Of a stretch of DNA of 64,000 nucleotides, positions 37,479 to 46,060 are shown one piece after another. Within the stretch, counting starts at the first letter, position 1, and each line of letters starts with the position of its first letter. The notes under the pieces are model-generated. The model ran no database searches and was not told where the DNA came from. It saw nothing but the letters and a program-made list of their open reading frames with translations. Both the position numbers and the translations under genes were made by a program. The stretch covers positions 49,278-113,277 of the forward strand of contig JACZJL010000033.1 in assembly GCA_014860585.1 (NCBI GenBank), read 5' to 3'. This DNA is from Bacteroidales bacterium (GTDB lineage Bacteria > Bacteroidota > Bacteroidia > Bacteroidales > 4484-276).

Positions 37479-38993
37479 ATGTTACCATTTCAAAAAAAGT
37501 TAACCAACTCGTTTTATGCGGTACTGAGCCTTCCGGCCACCGCCATGGGATTTGCACTTTCAGTCCAGATTTCTGCATTAAGCTGGATACTCAGCACACA
37601 GTATGGACTCGATATTCATGACGTAGGGCTTGTTTGGGCTGCAGGCCCGATTGCCGGGATTATTGGGCAGGTACTTATTGGAGTGATCAGTGATAATGTA
37701 TGGTTCTGGAATGGACGCCGCCGCCCGTTTATCCTGATTGGGGGGGTGCTGGCTGCATTGATGCTGCTTGCATTACCCAATATTGGTGTCATTCATGAAG
37801 GACTTGGGATTGGCGGGATTCTCGGCATTGCCATTGTAGTGGCGCTGACGCTTGACCTGGCCATTAACATCAGCTTTAACCCGACCCGTTCGATCATTGC
37901 TGATGTGACACCCGAAGGGAGAGCCCGAACCAAGGGGTACACATGGATGCAGACTGTATCCGGCACTTTCGGCGTACTTGCCTATCTCATTGGCGCCCTG
38001 CTCAATAATTACGTATTGATCTATCTTGGGGTGGTGCTGGTAGTGCTTTTCTCAGTCGTCCCGCCATTTTTTATCAAAGAGCCTAAACGACTTGGCAGAT
38101 ACGGCGAAGATGATGATTCACCAATAGATTTGACATCTGATCCCTCCAGGGGGATTCCATCGGTAAATAAGGCAAATGAAGCCTCACTGATCGAAATGCT
38201 CAAGACCATCCGGCCGCTTTGGGGTTTCCTGGTTTATGCCATTTACGCCATGGCGGTGCGGCTCTTCGGGATGCCAAAAGTACCGCATAACCTGTTCGAG
38301 ATTTTTAGTTTGATCCTGACGGTTGGGCTGATTGCTGAATCACTGCTCAAGTCAGAAACCGGAAAATCGAAGGAGGAAGCCGGCCTGATCGGGTTTCGCA
38401 AGGTCCTTGCAGCCCATTCATTTACCTGGATAGGCATTCAGACGATGTTCATTTATCTCTATGCCTTCGTTGGCTTTCGTATCCCGGGACTTGAAGATAT
38501 CGAGATGGGGCGGATCGTTTCGTGGAGTTTCTTTTCACTCAACCTGGTTGGCGCCATCATTCCGGTAACGCTCCTTGAACCTCTCGCAGCCAGGTTCGGC
38601 AGGGTAAGGGTACACGCTTCCAGCCTTGGGATTATGGCGTTTGGCTATGTCGGGATCATGCTTTTCGGCAATTCATCATTGCTGCTTTATCTGATCATGG
38701 CCATTGTGGGTATTGGATGGGCAGCTACTATCAGTCTCCCTTTTGCCATCATGTCGCAAAAGGTGCCCCAAACGCGGATGGGGCTGTATATGGGATTGTT
38801 CAACCTTTCGGTAGTGCTTCCTCAACTCGTGGCAAGTCTTGGTATCGGCGAACTGATCAGTCATGTTGATGACAAAAGTGTCACTTTTATCATTTGTGCT
38901 GCTACCGTTGCCTTCTCAGCCATAGCATGGTCGCTGGTGAAAGAGCCGAAAGAAAGTTCAGTAAAAGCCACCGGCGTCGGTGGTGCGCATTAA
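37479..38993 (+). CDS. MFS transporter, SLC45/sugar-cation symporter-like
   Basis: 504 aa, about 12 membrane helices. The loop after helix 2 carries GVISDNVWFWNGRRRPFIL, matching the family G-x-x-S-D-x-x-x-x-x-x-G-R-R-(R/K)-P motif of SLC45/SUC sucrose-maltose symporters. The central cytoplasmic loop is long and charged (about 200-240). It likely imports a di- or oligosaccharide, which fits its place directly after the GH13 amylase. It ends at 38993 and the hairpin-repeat block begins within about 20 bases. Confidence 0.85.
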   Translation: MLPFQKKLTNSFYAVLSLPATAMGFALSVQISALSWILSTQYGLDIHDVGLVWAAGPIAGIIGQVLIGVISDNVWFWNGRRRPFILIGGVLAALMLLALPNIGVIHEGLGIGGILGIAIVVALTLDLAINISFNPTRSIIADVTPEGRARTKGYTWMQTVSGTFGVLAYLIGALLNNYVLIYLGVVLVVLFSVVPPFFIKEPKRLGRYGEDDDSPIDLTSDPSRGIPSVNKANEASLIEMLKTIRPLWGFLVYAIYAMAVRLFGMPKVPHNLFEIFSLILTVGLIAESLLKSETGKSKEEAGLIGFRKVLAAHSFTWIGIQTMFIYLYAFVGFRIPGLEDIEMGRIVSWSFFSLNLVGAIIPVTLLEPLAARFGRVRVHASSLGIMAFGYVGIMLFGNSSLLLYLIMAIVGIGWAATISLPFAIMSQKVPQTRMGLYMGLFNLSVVLPQLVASLGIGELISHVDDKSVTFIICAATVAFSAIAWSLVKEPKESSVKATGVGGAH

Positions 38994-39009
38994 GCCTTTT
39001 CCAGGAAAG

Positions 39010-39224
39010 TCGCCGGGTGACTGGCATACCCGGAAAGTCACCCGGTGAATTGTTTCAGGCACTCACTAAACTTTCAATTTCAGTGGTATTTTGGCATGAT
39101 TCACCGGGTGACTGGCAAACACGAGAAGTCACCCGGTGAATTCGCTCAAACTTCCACCGAGCGATCAATTTTAGTGACACTTTGTTATGATTCACCGGGT
39201 GACTGGACCAATTCCCGGAGTGAC
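39010..39224. repeat. Hairpin repeat array, block 1 (two 78-bp elements)
   Basis: Elements at 39036-39113 and 39127-39204, each bounded by the 14-bp inverted repeats AGTCACCCGGTGAA and TTCACCGGGTGACT. The 13-nt linker at 39114-39126 separates them, so the period is exactly 91 bp. A slightly altered left arm at 39010-39022 opens the block 17 bp after the MFS stop codon. A degenerate right arm (AGTGAC) near 39219-39224 closes it before the transposase gene. Confidence 0.9.
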
Positions 39225-39268
39225 AGCAAAAGATTTGTAATATTGCATCCAAATTAAAAACCAACTCC

Positions 39269-39898
39269 ATGTATTTTCAAAAAGGGTATATCTATCATAT
39301 TTACAATCAAGGAAATAATCACAGGAAAGTCTTTCTTGACAGGGAAAATTATCTCTTCTTCCTCACCAAAATCAACAATTATGTTTTACCTTTTGCCGAC
39401 ATCTTAGCCTGGTGTCTCATGCCAAACCATTTTCACCTGATGGTACTGGTGAATGAAGTTGAGATAGAGATCAATGATGGAGACATCAAAACAAAAAGGA
39501 TTGAGACCATCCAAACTAAGACTTTAATGAAAAGTCGTTCTCTTAATGATTCGTTCGCAATTATGCTAAGGTCTTATACCCGTGCTTTCAACAATATGCA
39601 TGGATTTACCGGTAAGTTGTTTCGGGAGGGAACTAAATGCGAATGTGTTAATTGTCCGGATGGAGTAGCGCCGACATTTTTTGTAAATCAAGGAGTTACA
39701 TTGATAAACACCAAGAATTCTGAACTGCAATATCCACAAGTTTGTTTCAATTACATCCATCAAAATCCTGTTGGGGCTCGCCTTGTAAAGCAACCTATTG
39801 ACTGGGAATTCTCGTCAGCAAGAGATTTTGCCGGCCTGAGGAAAGGTAAGCTGGTAAATATTTCGTTGGCTAAGCAATACGTAGAAGTAGACTTGTAA
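39269..39898 (+). CDS. REP-associated tyrosine transposase (RAYT, Y1_Tnp/HUH family)
   Basis: 209 aa. A single-stranded-DNA nuclease/transposase of the IS200-like Y1 superfamily. The HUH motif is MPNHFHLMV (His54, His56), and the catalytic tyrosine is Tyr162 in NYIHQNPVGARL, followed by the WEFSSARDF segment typical of REP-associated enzymes. A Cys-containing insert (Cys124, Cys126, Cys129) of about 25 residues lies between the two motifs. The gene is flanked on both sides by hairpin blocks, the expected substrates of such enzymes, and occupies a linker position in that array. It looks intact and full length. Confidence 0.9.
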   Translation: MYFQKGYIYHIYNQGNNHRKVFLDRENYLFFLTKINNYVLPFADILAWCLMPNHFHLMVLVNEVEIEINDGDIKTKRIETIQTKTLMKSRSLNDSFAIMLRSYTRAFNNMHGFTGKLFREGTKCECVNCPDGVAPTFFVNQGVTLINTKNSELQYPQVCFNYIHQNPVGARLVKQPIDWEFSSARDFAGLRKGKLVNISLAKQYVEVDL

Positions 39899-39911
39899 AT
39901 TTACAATATGC

Positions 39912-40469
39912 GCGGGTTACCTGGATTATTCCTGAAAGTCACCCGGTGAATTCGCTCAAAAACCCACCAACCTTTCAATTTCCGTGGCACGTTGGTTTGA
40001 TTCACCGGGTGACTGGAAAACCCGAGAAGTCACCCGGTGAATTGTTTCAACCATCCACTAAGCTTGCAATTTTAGTGGCACTTTGGTTTGATTCACCGGG
40101 TGACTGGCGAACCCGAGAAGTCACCCGGTGAATTGTTTGAATCATTCACCAAGCTTGCAACTTCAGCGGTATCTTGCTTTGATTCACCGGGTGACTGGCA
40201 AACCCGAGAAGTCACCCGGTGAATTGTTTCAAGCACCCACCAACCTTTCAATTTCCGTGGCACGTTGGTTTGATTCACCGGGTGACTGGCAAACCCGAGA
40301 AGTCACCCGGTGAATTGTTTGAATCACCCACCAAGCTTGCAACTTCAGCGGCATCTTGCTTTGATTTACCGGGTGACTGGGAAACCCGGAAAGTCACCCG
40401 GTGAATTGTTTGAATCACCCACCAAGCTTGCAACTTCAGCGGCATCTTGCTTTGATTCACCGGGTGACT
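39912..40469. repeat. Hairpin repeat array, block 2 (six 78-bp elements)
   Basis: Elements at 39937-40014, 40028-40105, 40119-40196, 40210-40287, 40301-40378 and 40392-40469. Right arms and left arms both recur at exactly 91-bp steps. Linkers read GGmrAACCCGrrA. One left arm (40365) carries a single change (TTTACC). Inside the elements a shorter stem is partly kept (CCACTAA...TTAGTGG at 40055-40078; CCAC...GTGG in others). The block opens with a degenerate left arm at 39912-39924 and closes with an unpaired left arm just before the DUF4160 gene. Confidence 0.92.
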
Positions 40470-40551
40470 GGAGCAATGGGATTTTAAGTAGATTTTGCCG
40501 GGGTTTTCTAAATTTATTATTTTCGCAGTATTAATTAAAAATTAAAAACGA

Positions 40552-40809
40552 ATGCCGGAGATTTCGAGATTCTACGGAATCATGGTTTACATGTTTTATT
40601 ATGACCATCAACCACCTCATTTTCATGTTAAATATCAGGATTATGAGGCCACGATTAACATCCATGATGGCATTGTAAAAGGAGAGTTACCAAGGAGAGC
40701 ATTAAGATTAATTTATGAATGGCTTGATTTGCATCATGAAGAATTGCTGTTGAACTGGAAACTACTTGAGCAAAATAAACCGTTATTCAAAATAGAACCA
40801 TTAAAATAA
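40552..40809 (+). CDS. DUF4160 domain protein
   Basis: 85 aa, full-length DUF4160: MPEISRFYGIMVYMFYYDHQPPHFHVKY, with the conserved HxPPHFHV block, then LPRRALRLIYEWLDLHHEELLLNW. The function is unproven; the family is usually encoded next to DUF2442 and has been suggested to form a toxin-antitoxin-like pair. Here DUF2442 follows after 7 bp. The two genes fill a gap between hairpin blocks 2 and 3. Confidence 0.85.
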   Translation: MPEISRFYGIMVYMFYYDHQPPHFHVKYQDYEATINIHDGIVKGELPRRALRLIYEWLDLHHEELLLNWKLLEQNKPLFKIEPLK

Positions 40810-40816
40810 TATTACC

Positions 40817-41089
40817 ATGTTAACTATAAAGGTAACCCATGCGAAATACGTTGAACATTTCATTCTTGAATTGTGGTTTAATGATGGGGTATCAAAGCGG
40901 ATCAATTTTGAACCTTTGTTAGAAGGAGAAATTTTTGAACCAGTAAAGGATTTGGCTTACTTTAAAAAGTTCAGGCTAAACCCATTTACAATAGAATGGG
41001 AGAATGGAGCAGACTTTGCACCGGAATTCCTCCACGATTACAATCCCTCTCAAAAAGAATCAGCATTCGCAGAGCGTCAGCAGGCCTGA
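40817..41089 (+). CDS. DUF2442 domain protein
   Basis: 90 aa. DUF2442 core: HFILELWFNDGVSKRINFEPLL...FEPVKDLAYFKKFRLNPFTIEWENGADFAPEFLHD. Small, acidic, no membrane segment. It is translated right after DUF4160 and is the proposed partner in that pair. Its C-terminal tail ends about 25 bp before block 3 of the hairpin array. Confidence 0.85.
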   Translation: MLTIKVTHAKYVEHFILELWFNDGVSKRINFEPLLEGEIFEPVKDLAYFKKFRLNPFTIEWENGADFAPEFLHDYNPSQKESAFAERQQA

Positions 41090-41098
41090 TACTTATAG

Positions 41099-41224
41099 CA
41101 ACCCGAGAAGTTGAAGTCACCCGGTGAATTCGCTCAGATATCCACCAGGATTGCAATTTCCGTGGCACGGTGTTATGATTCACCGGGTGACTGGCGCAGA
41201 GCTATTTTGATTCACCGGTTGACT
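41099..41224. repeat. Hairpin repeat array, block 3 (one 78-bp element plus extra arm)
   Basis: One element at 41115-41192. It is preceded by a linker remnant (aacccgagaag at 41100-41110) that matches the 3' half of the normal 13-nt linker. A second, altered left arm TTCACCGGTTGACT follows at 41211-41224, 7 bp from the end of the next gene. Confidence 0.85.
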
Positions 41225-41230
41225 ATGAAT

Positions 41231-42358
41231 TTATTGCAGGGGCAACAAAAAATCACACGAAATGGGGTAATGGTCGGAAAAACTGACTTTGTGGGTCTGG
41301 TAACCTTGTGCACGGAGTTGGTCGCTGTGCAGGATGTAATCGATTCGGATGAAGGGGATATTTCCTGCATAGGTGGAGCCAAATCCTGTACCTGACTCAA
41401 TAAAGGCATCGTTTAAACCTGACGATATCTGGTGGTAAACGTATGAGACCGGGGTGTCGTTAAAGTCGCCTGAAACAATGACCGGATATGGGGATTGGGC
41501 GATATGCTCTTTTGCAATGCGGGCCTGCTCAGCACGTTTGACAAAGGCATTATGAAATTTCCCGAGTATGATGCGCGAGTTGGAAGAGGTGGGGTGCATC
41601 CCGGGGTCGATGAACTCTGTGACGAACTTATAATCTGCATTGGAAAGACGGATGGACTCAAAATGGAAATTAAAGACCCTGACCGTGTCGCGGTTTACGA
41701 CGATATCGGTAAACATTCCTGAGTTGGAGGTAGAGTTTCCAAAACGGATCGAACCACGGTTCACTATGGGAAACCGGCTGAAGGTAGCCAGGCCGTAATG
41801 CTTGTTTGTCCCCACAACTTTTATGTAATCTGTGTGATAATGACTGGTCTTCTGCGATTCCAGAAAAGGGCCTATGGTCGGAAAATAGGTTTCACTGCCA
41901 TGGAAAAATTCCTGGAAGTTAACAATATCAGGACTTTCGGTAGTAATGAAATTGAAAATATTATTACGGGTAAAGTAATCTTGTCCCGGCATCCATTTGA
42001 ACTGGTCAAAAAGGCGAACGTTATAGGAAAGGAATTTGATGTTACCCGCCTGGTTTTCATCAGGAGCCTTAGTGTTTAGTCCAACATTGACTTTCATTAC
42101 GTTCCAACCCAGCGCCAGCGAAATCAGCGAAAACAGGAAATAGTATTTTAACCGGACAAGCCAGAAGGTCATGAATAGGAGGTTTATTACAAAAAGCAGG
42201 GGGTAAACGAGTCCAAGCATTGCCGGCGCAAAAAACCTGTCGGGGCTGATGCTGGGCGCCAGGTAGGTTAATAAAAGCAGGAAAATGAAGAGGAGGTTGA
42301 CCAGAAGGATCAGCATTTTTACACCCAGCCTGAATATCCAGAACCCTGATTTGGTCAT
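41231..42358 (-). CDS. Endonuclease/exonuclease/phosphatase family membrane protein
   Basis: 375 aa. Two or three N-terminal membrane helices (about 10-95) are followed by an EEP domain. Motifs are FLSYNVRLFD, VNFQEFF (metal-binding Glu), VSGDFNDTPVS and SDHYPISCDF (catalytic His). The EEP domain is Mg2+-dependent and cleaves nucleic acids or phosphoesters, including phospholipid headgroups. The membrane anchor favours a lipid or envelope substrate. The start overlaps the stop of the upstream rhomboid gene by 1 nt (TGATG), so they are in one operon. Confidence 0.88.
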   Translation of the reverse strand: MTKSGFWIFRLGVKMLILLVNLLFIFLLLLTYLAPSISPDRFFAPAMLGLVYPLLFVINLLFMTFWLVRLKYYFLFSLISLALGWNVMKVNVGLNTKAPDENQAGNIKFLSYNVRLFDQFKWMPGQDYFTRNNIFNFITTESPDIVNFQEFFHGSETYFPTIGPFLESQKTSHYHTDYIKVVGTNKHYGLATFSRFPIVNRGSIRFGNSTSNSGMFTDIVVNRDTVRVFNFHFESIRLSNADYKFVTEFIDPGMHPTSSNSRIILGKFHNAFVKRAEQARIAKEHIAQSPYPVIVSGDFNDTPVSYVYHQISSGLNDAFIESGTGFGSTYAGNIPFIRIDYILHSDQLRAQGYQTHKVSFSDHYPISCDFLLPLQ

Positions 42359-43284
42359 CAGTTGTTGTTTTTGTTACTCGATTGGAAGAGCAGGGCTTTT
42401 TCTTCTTTTGTCAGGCTGCTGTAACCCGAGCGTGATATCTTTTCAAGGATTTTATCTATCCGCTCCTGTTGCTCTTTTTTGCGGGCGTTGAACTCGTCAT
42501 CTGTAAGCGGTCGCCCCCTGAAAGGTTGCTCAGAGGTTTTTTGCTTAACAAACATATTTTTCAGCCATTTACCATTGAGAACAGGGAAGTTGATTGTGAG
42601 GTCGCTGCCATTTTTCAGTATAAAAATATACAAGAAACCCCAGAATGCACCTCCCAGGTGTGCGATATGCCCGCCTGCATTGCCTTTTGGAATACTCAGA
42701 ACATCGACAAGGATGATAATCAATGCAAGGTATTTCAGTTTTACCCTGCCAAACAGGAAGAGCATGATGGAATATTCCGGAACGTAGGTGGCTACGGCAA
42801 TGAGGATAGCCAGCACCGAGGCTGAGGCGCCCAGTGCAATGGAATAATTCACGCTTTGACTAAATACCGGAAACAGGTTGAATGCTGCAATATAGAAGAA
42901 AGCACCGGTGAGTCCACCGAGAATATAAACACTCAGTAATTTACGTTTGTCAAGATACTCCAGGAAAATTCTGCCTCCAAAATAAAGTACCATCATATTA
43001 AAAAGAACATGGAAAAAACTTTCGTGGAGGAACATGTAGGTGATAAGTGTCCATGGGCGCCGGATCAATTGTTCAATGCCTGCCGGAACCGATAGATAGT
43101 AAGAGATCCATGAGACTTCGCCGCCGGCTATTTCAGGATTATTGACCTTGAAAAGCCAAAAAATCACCCTGAACAGGTTGACCAGCACGAAAATAATTAC
43201 ATTAATTTTTATCAGGCTGGCAAGCAGTGACTTACGCCCGAAAAAGGCTTTGATGTCGTCGAGTGGGTTTTGATAGGGATACAT
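42358..43284 (-). CDS. Rhomboid family intramembrane serine protease (first of two)
   Basis: 308 aa, six membrane helices. The catalytic serine motif GASASV appears in the fourth helix region and HIAHLGGAFWGF carries the catalytic histidine in helix 6. The loop after helix 1 has SYYLSVPAGIEQLIRRPWTLITYMFLHESFFHVLFN, with the conserved WR and H-x3-H features. A soluble, charged C-terminal tail of about 75 residues (PFRGRPLTDDEFNARKKEQQ...) is extra to the fold. It sits between the second rhomboid (2-bp gap) and the EEP protein. Confidence 0.88.
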   Translation of the reverse strand: MYPYQNPLDDIKAFFGRKSLLASLIKINVIIFVLVNLFRVIFWLFKVNNPEIAGGEVSWISYYLSVPAGIEQLIRRPWTLITYMFLHESFFHVLFNMMVLYFGGRIFLEYLDKRKLLSVYILGGLTGAFFYIAAFNLFPVFSQSVNYSIALGASASVLAILIAVATYVPEYSIMLFLFGRVKLKYLALIIILVDVLSIPKGNAGGHIAHLGGAFWGFLYIFILKNGSDLTINFPVLNGKWLKNMFVKQKTSEQPFRGRPLTDDEFNARKKEQQERIDKILEKISRSGYSSLTKEEKALLFQSSNKNNN

Positions 43285-43286
43285 GA

Positions 43287-44138
43287 TCAGTACACGCGTT
43301 TATGTTTCCAGTATTTGATCAGTAAAAAACCGAAAATCATCCCGCCAAGGTGGGCAAAATGGGCAACGTTGCTCTGTGATTGGGTGAAACCCAGGTACAA
43401 TTCGAGCAGTCCGTAGAAGATCACGAAATATTTGGCTTTGATGGGAAAAAGGAAGTAGATATAGAGCCGGACATTGGGGAATAGCATCCCGAAAGCGAGC
43501 AGAATACCGAATACAGCCCCTGATGCGCCAATCACGTTTGGACGGTTGAGCATATACTGTTTGTAATCAATCACAAAACCACGCGCACTTTCAATTAAGG
43601 CCTGGCTTTCGGGGTTGGAAGCAAGTTGCCGGGTTACTTTAATAAATTCGTTGTACTTTATGTACATCTCCCCGGCATAGGGTGAAATCTGCCCCTGGAT
43701 TGTTGCCCTGAACTCCATGAGTCCGATCGTGGAAGGATCGTTGATCAATCCGTCAAGATAGGTAATCAGCGGGTTGAATTCAAAGTAAAAGATCGCGTAA
43801 TGGACAAGTGCCGCCCCTATTCCCGTGATGAGATAATAAATCAGGAAGCGCTTCGAGCCCCAGATGTTCTCGAGCATATATCCAAACATCCATAGTGCGA
43901 ACATGTTGAAAAGGATGTGTGAGACCCCGCCATGAAGGAACATGTACGTAATAAACTGGTAAGGAGCGAAAGCCGGTGAGCCGGGGTAGCGCAATCCCAG
44001 TTGTGCGGTAATGTCAATTCCGAAGGCCTGCTGAAAAGCAATGGTCGCAAGGAAGAACAACCCGTTAAGTATCAACAGGTTCTTGACTACGGGTGGAAGA
44101 TAGGTAAATCCCTGAGGGCTATATTGCTGGTAACTCAT
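43287..44138 (-). CDS. Rhomboid family intramembrane serine protease (second of two)
   Basis: 283 aa. GASGAVFGILLAF holds the catalytic Ser and VAHFAHLGGMIFGF the His; FLHGGVSHILFNMFALWMFG is the conserved helix 2 block. Relative to the first rhomboid there is a longer periplasmic insert between helices 3 and 4 (about 125-185), which may gate or recognise substrate. It follows mutL by 33 bp. Tandem, clearly diverged rhomboids suggest different substrates. Confidence 0.9.
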   Translation of the reverse strand: MSYQQYSPQGFTYLPPVVKNLLILNGLFFLATIAFQQAFGIDITAQLGLRYPGSPAFAPYQFITYMFLHGGVSHILFNMFALWMFGYMLENIWGSKRFLIYYLITGIGAALVHYAIFYFEFNPLITYLDGLINDPSTIGLMEFRATIQGQISPYAGEMYIKYNEFIKVTRQLASNPESQALIESARGFVIDYKQYMLNRPNVIGASGAVFGILLAFGMLFPNVRLYIYFLFPIKAKYFVIFYGLLELYLGFTQSQSNVAHFAHLGGMIFGFLLIKYWKHKRVY

Positions 44139-44171
44139 TAATATTTAATTTGTTGTTCAAACTTAATAATG

Positions 44172-46031
44172 TCAGTTTTGTTCATTTTGCCGGGTGCTGT
44201 TGCGGTCGAAAACCTCGCCTATGTTGATCATCTTTACGATGGGACCACCATCAATGGATACTTCAGGAACTTTGCAGGCAAACAACTCCTCGGTCAACAT
44301 TTTCATCTCAGCCTGCTGCAGACTTTTACCGGTTTTGAGTGAGAGGTTTTTGGCCATCGAGCGGGCTAAATTAACCCTTTTGTCCGAACCCAACTCGATG
44401 AGGTTATTTTTATAGTGTTCGATGATGCTGTCGATGGTTTCGGCAACGTTAATGATTTTTTCCCCTGCAGGGGTACCCTCGATGATAAACTGGAAAGGTT
44501 TTTTTGTGTCTGGTTTGATGTTAAAACCAAGCAGGTTGAGGTCATCCATTATCTCATTCATCAACTCGGCATCGGCGGGAGAAAGCGGAAGACGAATACC
44601 AAAAAGTTCCTGCTGGGTAAGCGCTACGCGTTTCGACAGCAGTTCAAGGTAGCGCTCAAAAAGAATGCGCTCGTGGGCTCTTTGCTGGTCCATCACCATC
44701 AACCCTGATTTGACCTGGGTGATGATAAACCTGCGGTGTAGCTGCAGGAAAACCCCTTCGGAAATTGTTTCTGTCGTCTGATGCAATTCATCATCGATCA
44801 ACTTTCCGGCGAATTGTGCCTCCTTACCGGGTGCGGTTGCGGGTCTGTAACTTTTTTCCGGGTAAAGTTTCTGCCAGTTATCCTGGTTGCTTTGCTGGCG
44901 TGGGGTTACCGCTGTTTTATTTGACTCAAAGGGGTTATAATCCGGGTTGATCTTTATCGTGGGTGGCTTTGCGAGGGCATCCTGTGATGGCGTTTTAAAA
45001 TCGAATAAGGATTCAACGTCAAAGTCGATGGCGGGGGTAATGCTGAATTTCCCCAAAGCGGCCTTCACTGCTGAGCGGATGACCGAATACACCATCTTCT
45101 CATCCTCAAACTTGATTTCAGTCTTAGTCGGGTGGATGTTGATGTCGATATTTGATGGGTCAATCTCGATAAATAAAAAATATGAAGGATACGATTTCTC
45201 AGGAAGGAGTTCATCAAAAGCACTTTCGACAGCATGATTCAGGTAAGCATGGCGGATAAATCTTTTATTTACAAAGAAATACTGTTCGCCGCGCTGCTTT
45301 CTTGCAAATTCAGGTTTCCCGACAAATCCCGCAACAGATATAAAACTCAGTTGCTGCTCAACCGGAACCAGCCGTTGATTGTAACCCGGACTAAAAATGT
45401 TCACAACCCGCTGTTTGAGCGTAGAGGATTTGAGTTGAAAAACCGGCTTGCGATCATTGTAAAGGTTGAAACTCAATTCCGGGTGTGCAAGCGCTACGCG
45501 CTGGAACTCCTCGATGATGTTCCTCATTTCCACCGCATCCGATTTGAGGAACTTCCTGCGTGCCGGAACATTGAAAAAGAGATTTTTGATCATGAGGGTG
45601 GTACCTGCAGGACATTGGCAAAACTCCTGCGATTTCACCTCCGATGCTTCGATGATGACGTGTGACCCGAGTTCCTGTTCCACCTTTCGCGTTCTCATCT
45701 CAACCTGAGCAATGGCGGCGATGGAGGCCAGCGCTTCACCACGAAAGCCCATCGTACGGATCGAAAAAAGGTCGTTGACCGAGCTGATCTTGGAGGTGGC
45801 ATGACGCTCGAACGAAAGCCTGGCATCGGTTTCGGACATGCCACATCCGTTGTCGGTGATCTGGATAAGCGTCTTACCGGCATCTTTAATCACCAGTTCA
45901 ATCTTGTCGGCGCCGCTGTCGATGGCGTTTTCGAGGATTTCTTTCACAGCCGATGCCGGCCGCTGGATCACCTCGCCGGCAGCAATCTGGTTGGCTACAG
46001 AATCGGGTAAAAGATGGATAATGTCCGACAT
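44172..46031 (-). CDS. mutL: DNA mismatch repair protein MutL
   Basis: 619 aa. The GHKL ATPase motifs are complete: EILENAIDSGAD, ITDNGCGMSETD and TMGFRGEALASI. The transducer domain follows, then a Ser/Pro/Gln-rich linker (about 340-420) and a C-terminal dimerisation domain. MutL relays mismatch recognition by MutS. The nuclease motif that reads DQHAxxE in cutting MutLs is DQQRAHERILFE here, and the second zinc motif (CPHGRP in others) reads VSIDGGP, so endonuclease activity is doubtful. It is the first long gene of a minus-strand cluster with the two rhomboids and the EEP protein. Confidence 0.96.
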   Translation of the reverse strand: MSDIIHLLPDSVANQIAAGEVIQRPASAVKEILENAIDSGADKIELVIKDAGKTLIQITDNGCGMSETDARLSFERHATSKISSVNDLFSIRTMGFRGEALASIAAIAQVEMRTRKVEQELGSHVIIEASEVKSQEFCQCPAGTTLMIKNLFFNVPARRKFLKSDAVEMRNIIEEFQRVALAHPELSFNLYNDRKPVFQLKSSTLKQRVVNIFSPGYNQRLVPVEQQLSFISVAGFVGKPEFARKQRGEQYFFVNKRFIRHAYLNHAVESAFDELLPEKSYPSYFLFIEIDPSNIDINIHPTKTEIKFEDEKMVYSVIRSAVKAALGKFSITPAIDFDVESLFDFKTPSQDALAKPPTIKINPDYNPFESNKTAVTPRQQSNQDNWQKLYPEKSYRPATAPGKEAQFAGKLIDDELHQTTETISEGVFLQLHRRFIITQVKSGLMVMDQQRAHERILFERYLELLSKRVALTQQELFGIRLPLSPADAELMNEIMDDLNLLGFNIKPDTKKPFQFIIEGTPAGEKIINVAETIDSIIEHYKNNLIELGSDKRVNLARSMAKNLSLKTGKSLQQAEMKMLTEELFACKVPEVSIDGGPIVKMINIGEVFDRNSTRQNEQN

Positions 46032-46060
46032 GGTTAGAAGACTTTACGGCGGTTTGATGA

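Noticed and set aside
39946..40534. Overlapping open frames of about 61-74 codons on both strands
   Set aside because: They arise from the repeated 91-bp unit itself; the same peptide phrases recur on both strands and no starts, promoters or homologues support them.
39001..41224. CRISPR array
   Set aside because: The regular 91-bp period and palindromic units recall CRISPR, but the segments between arms are also repeated rather than unique, the repeat is too long, and no cas gene is nearby.
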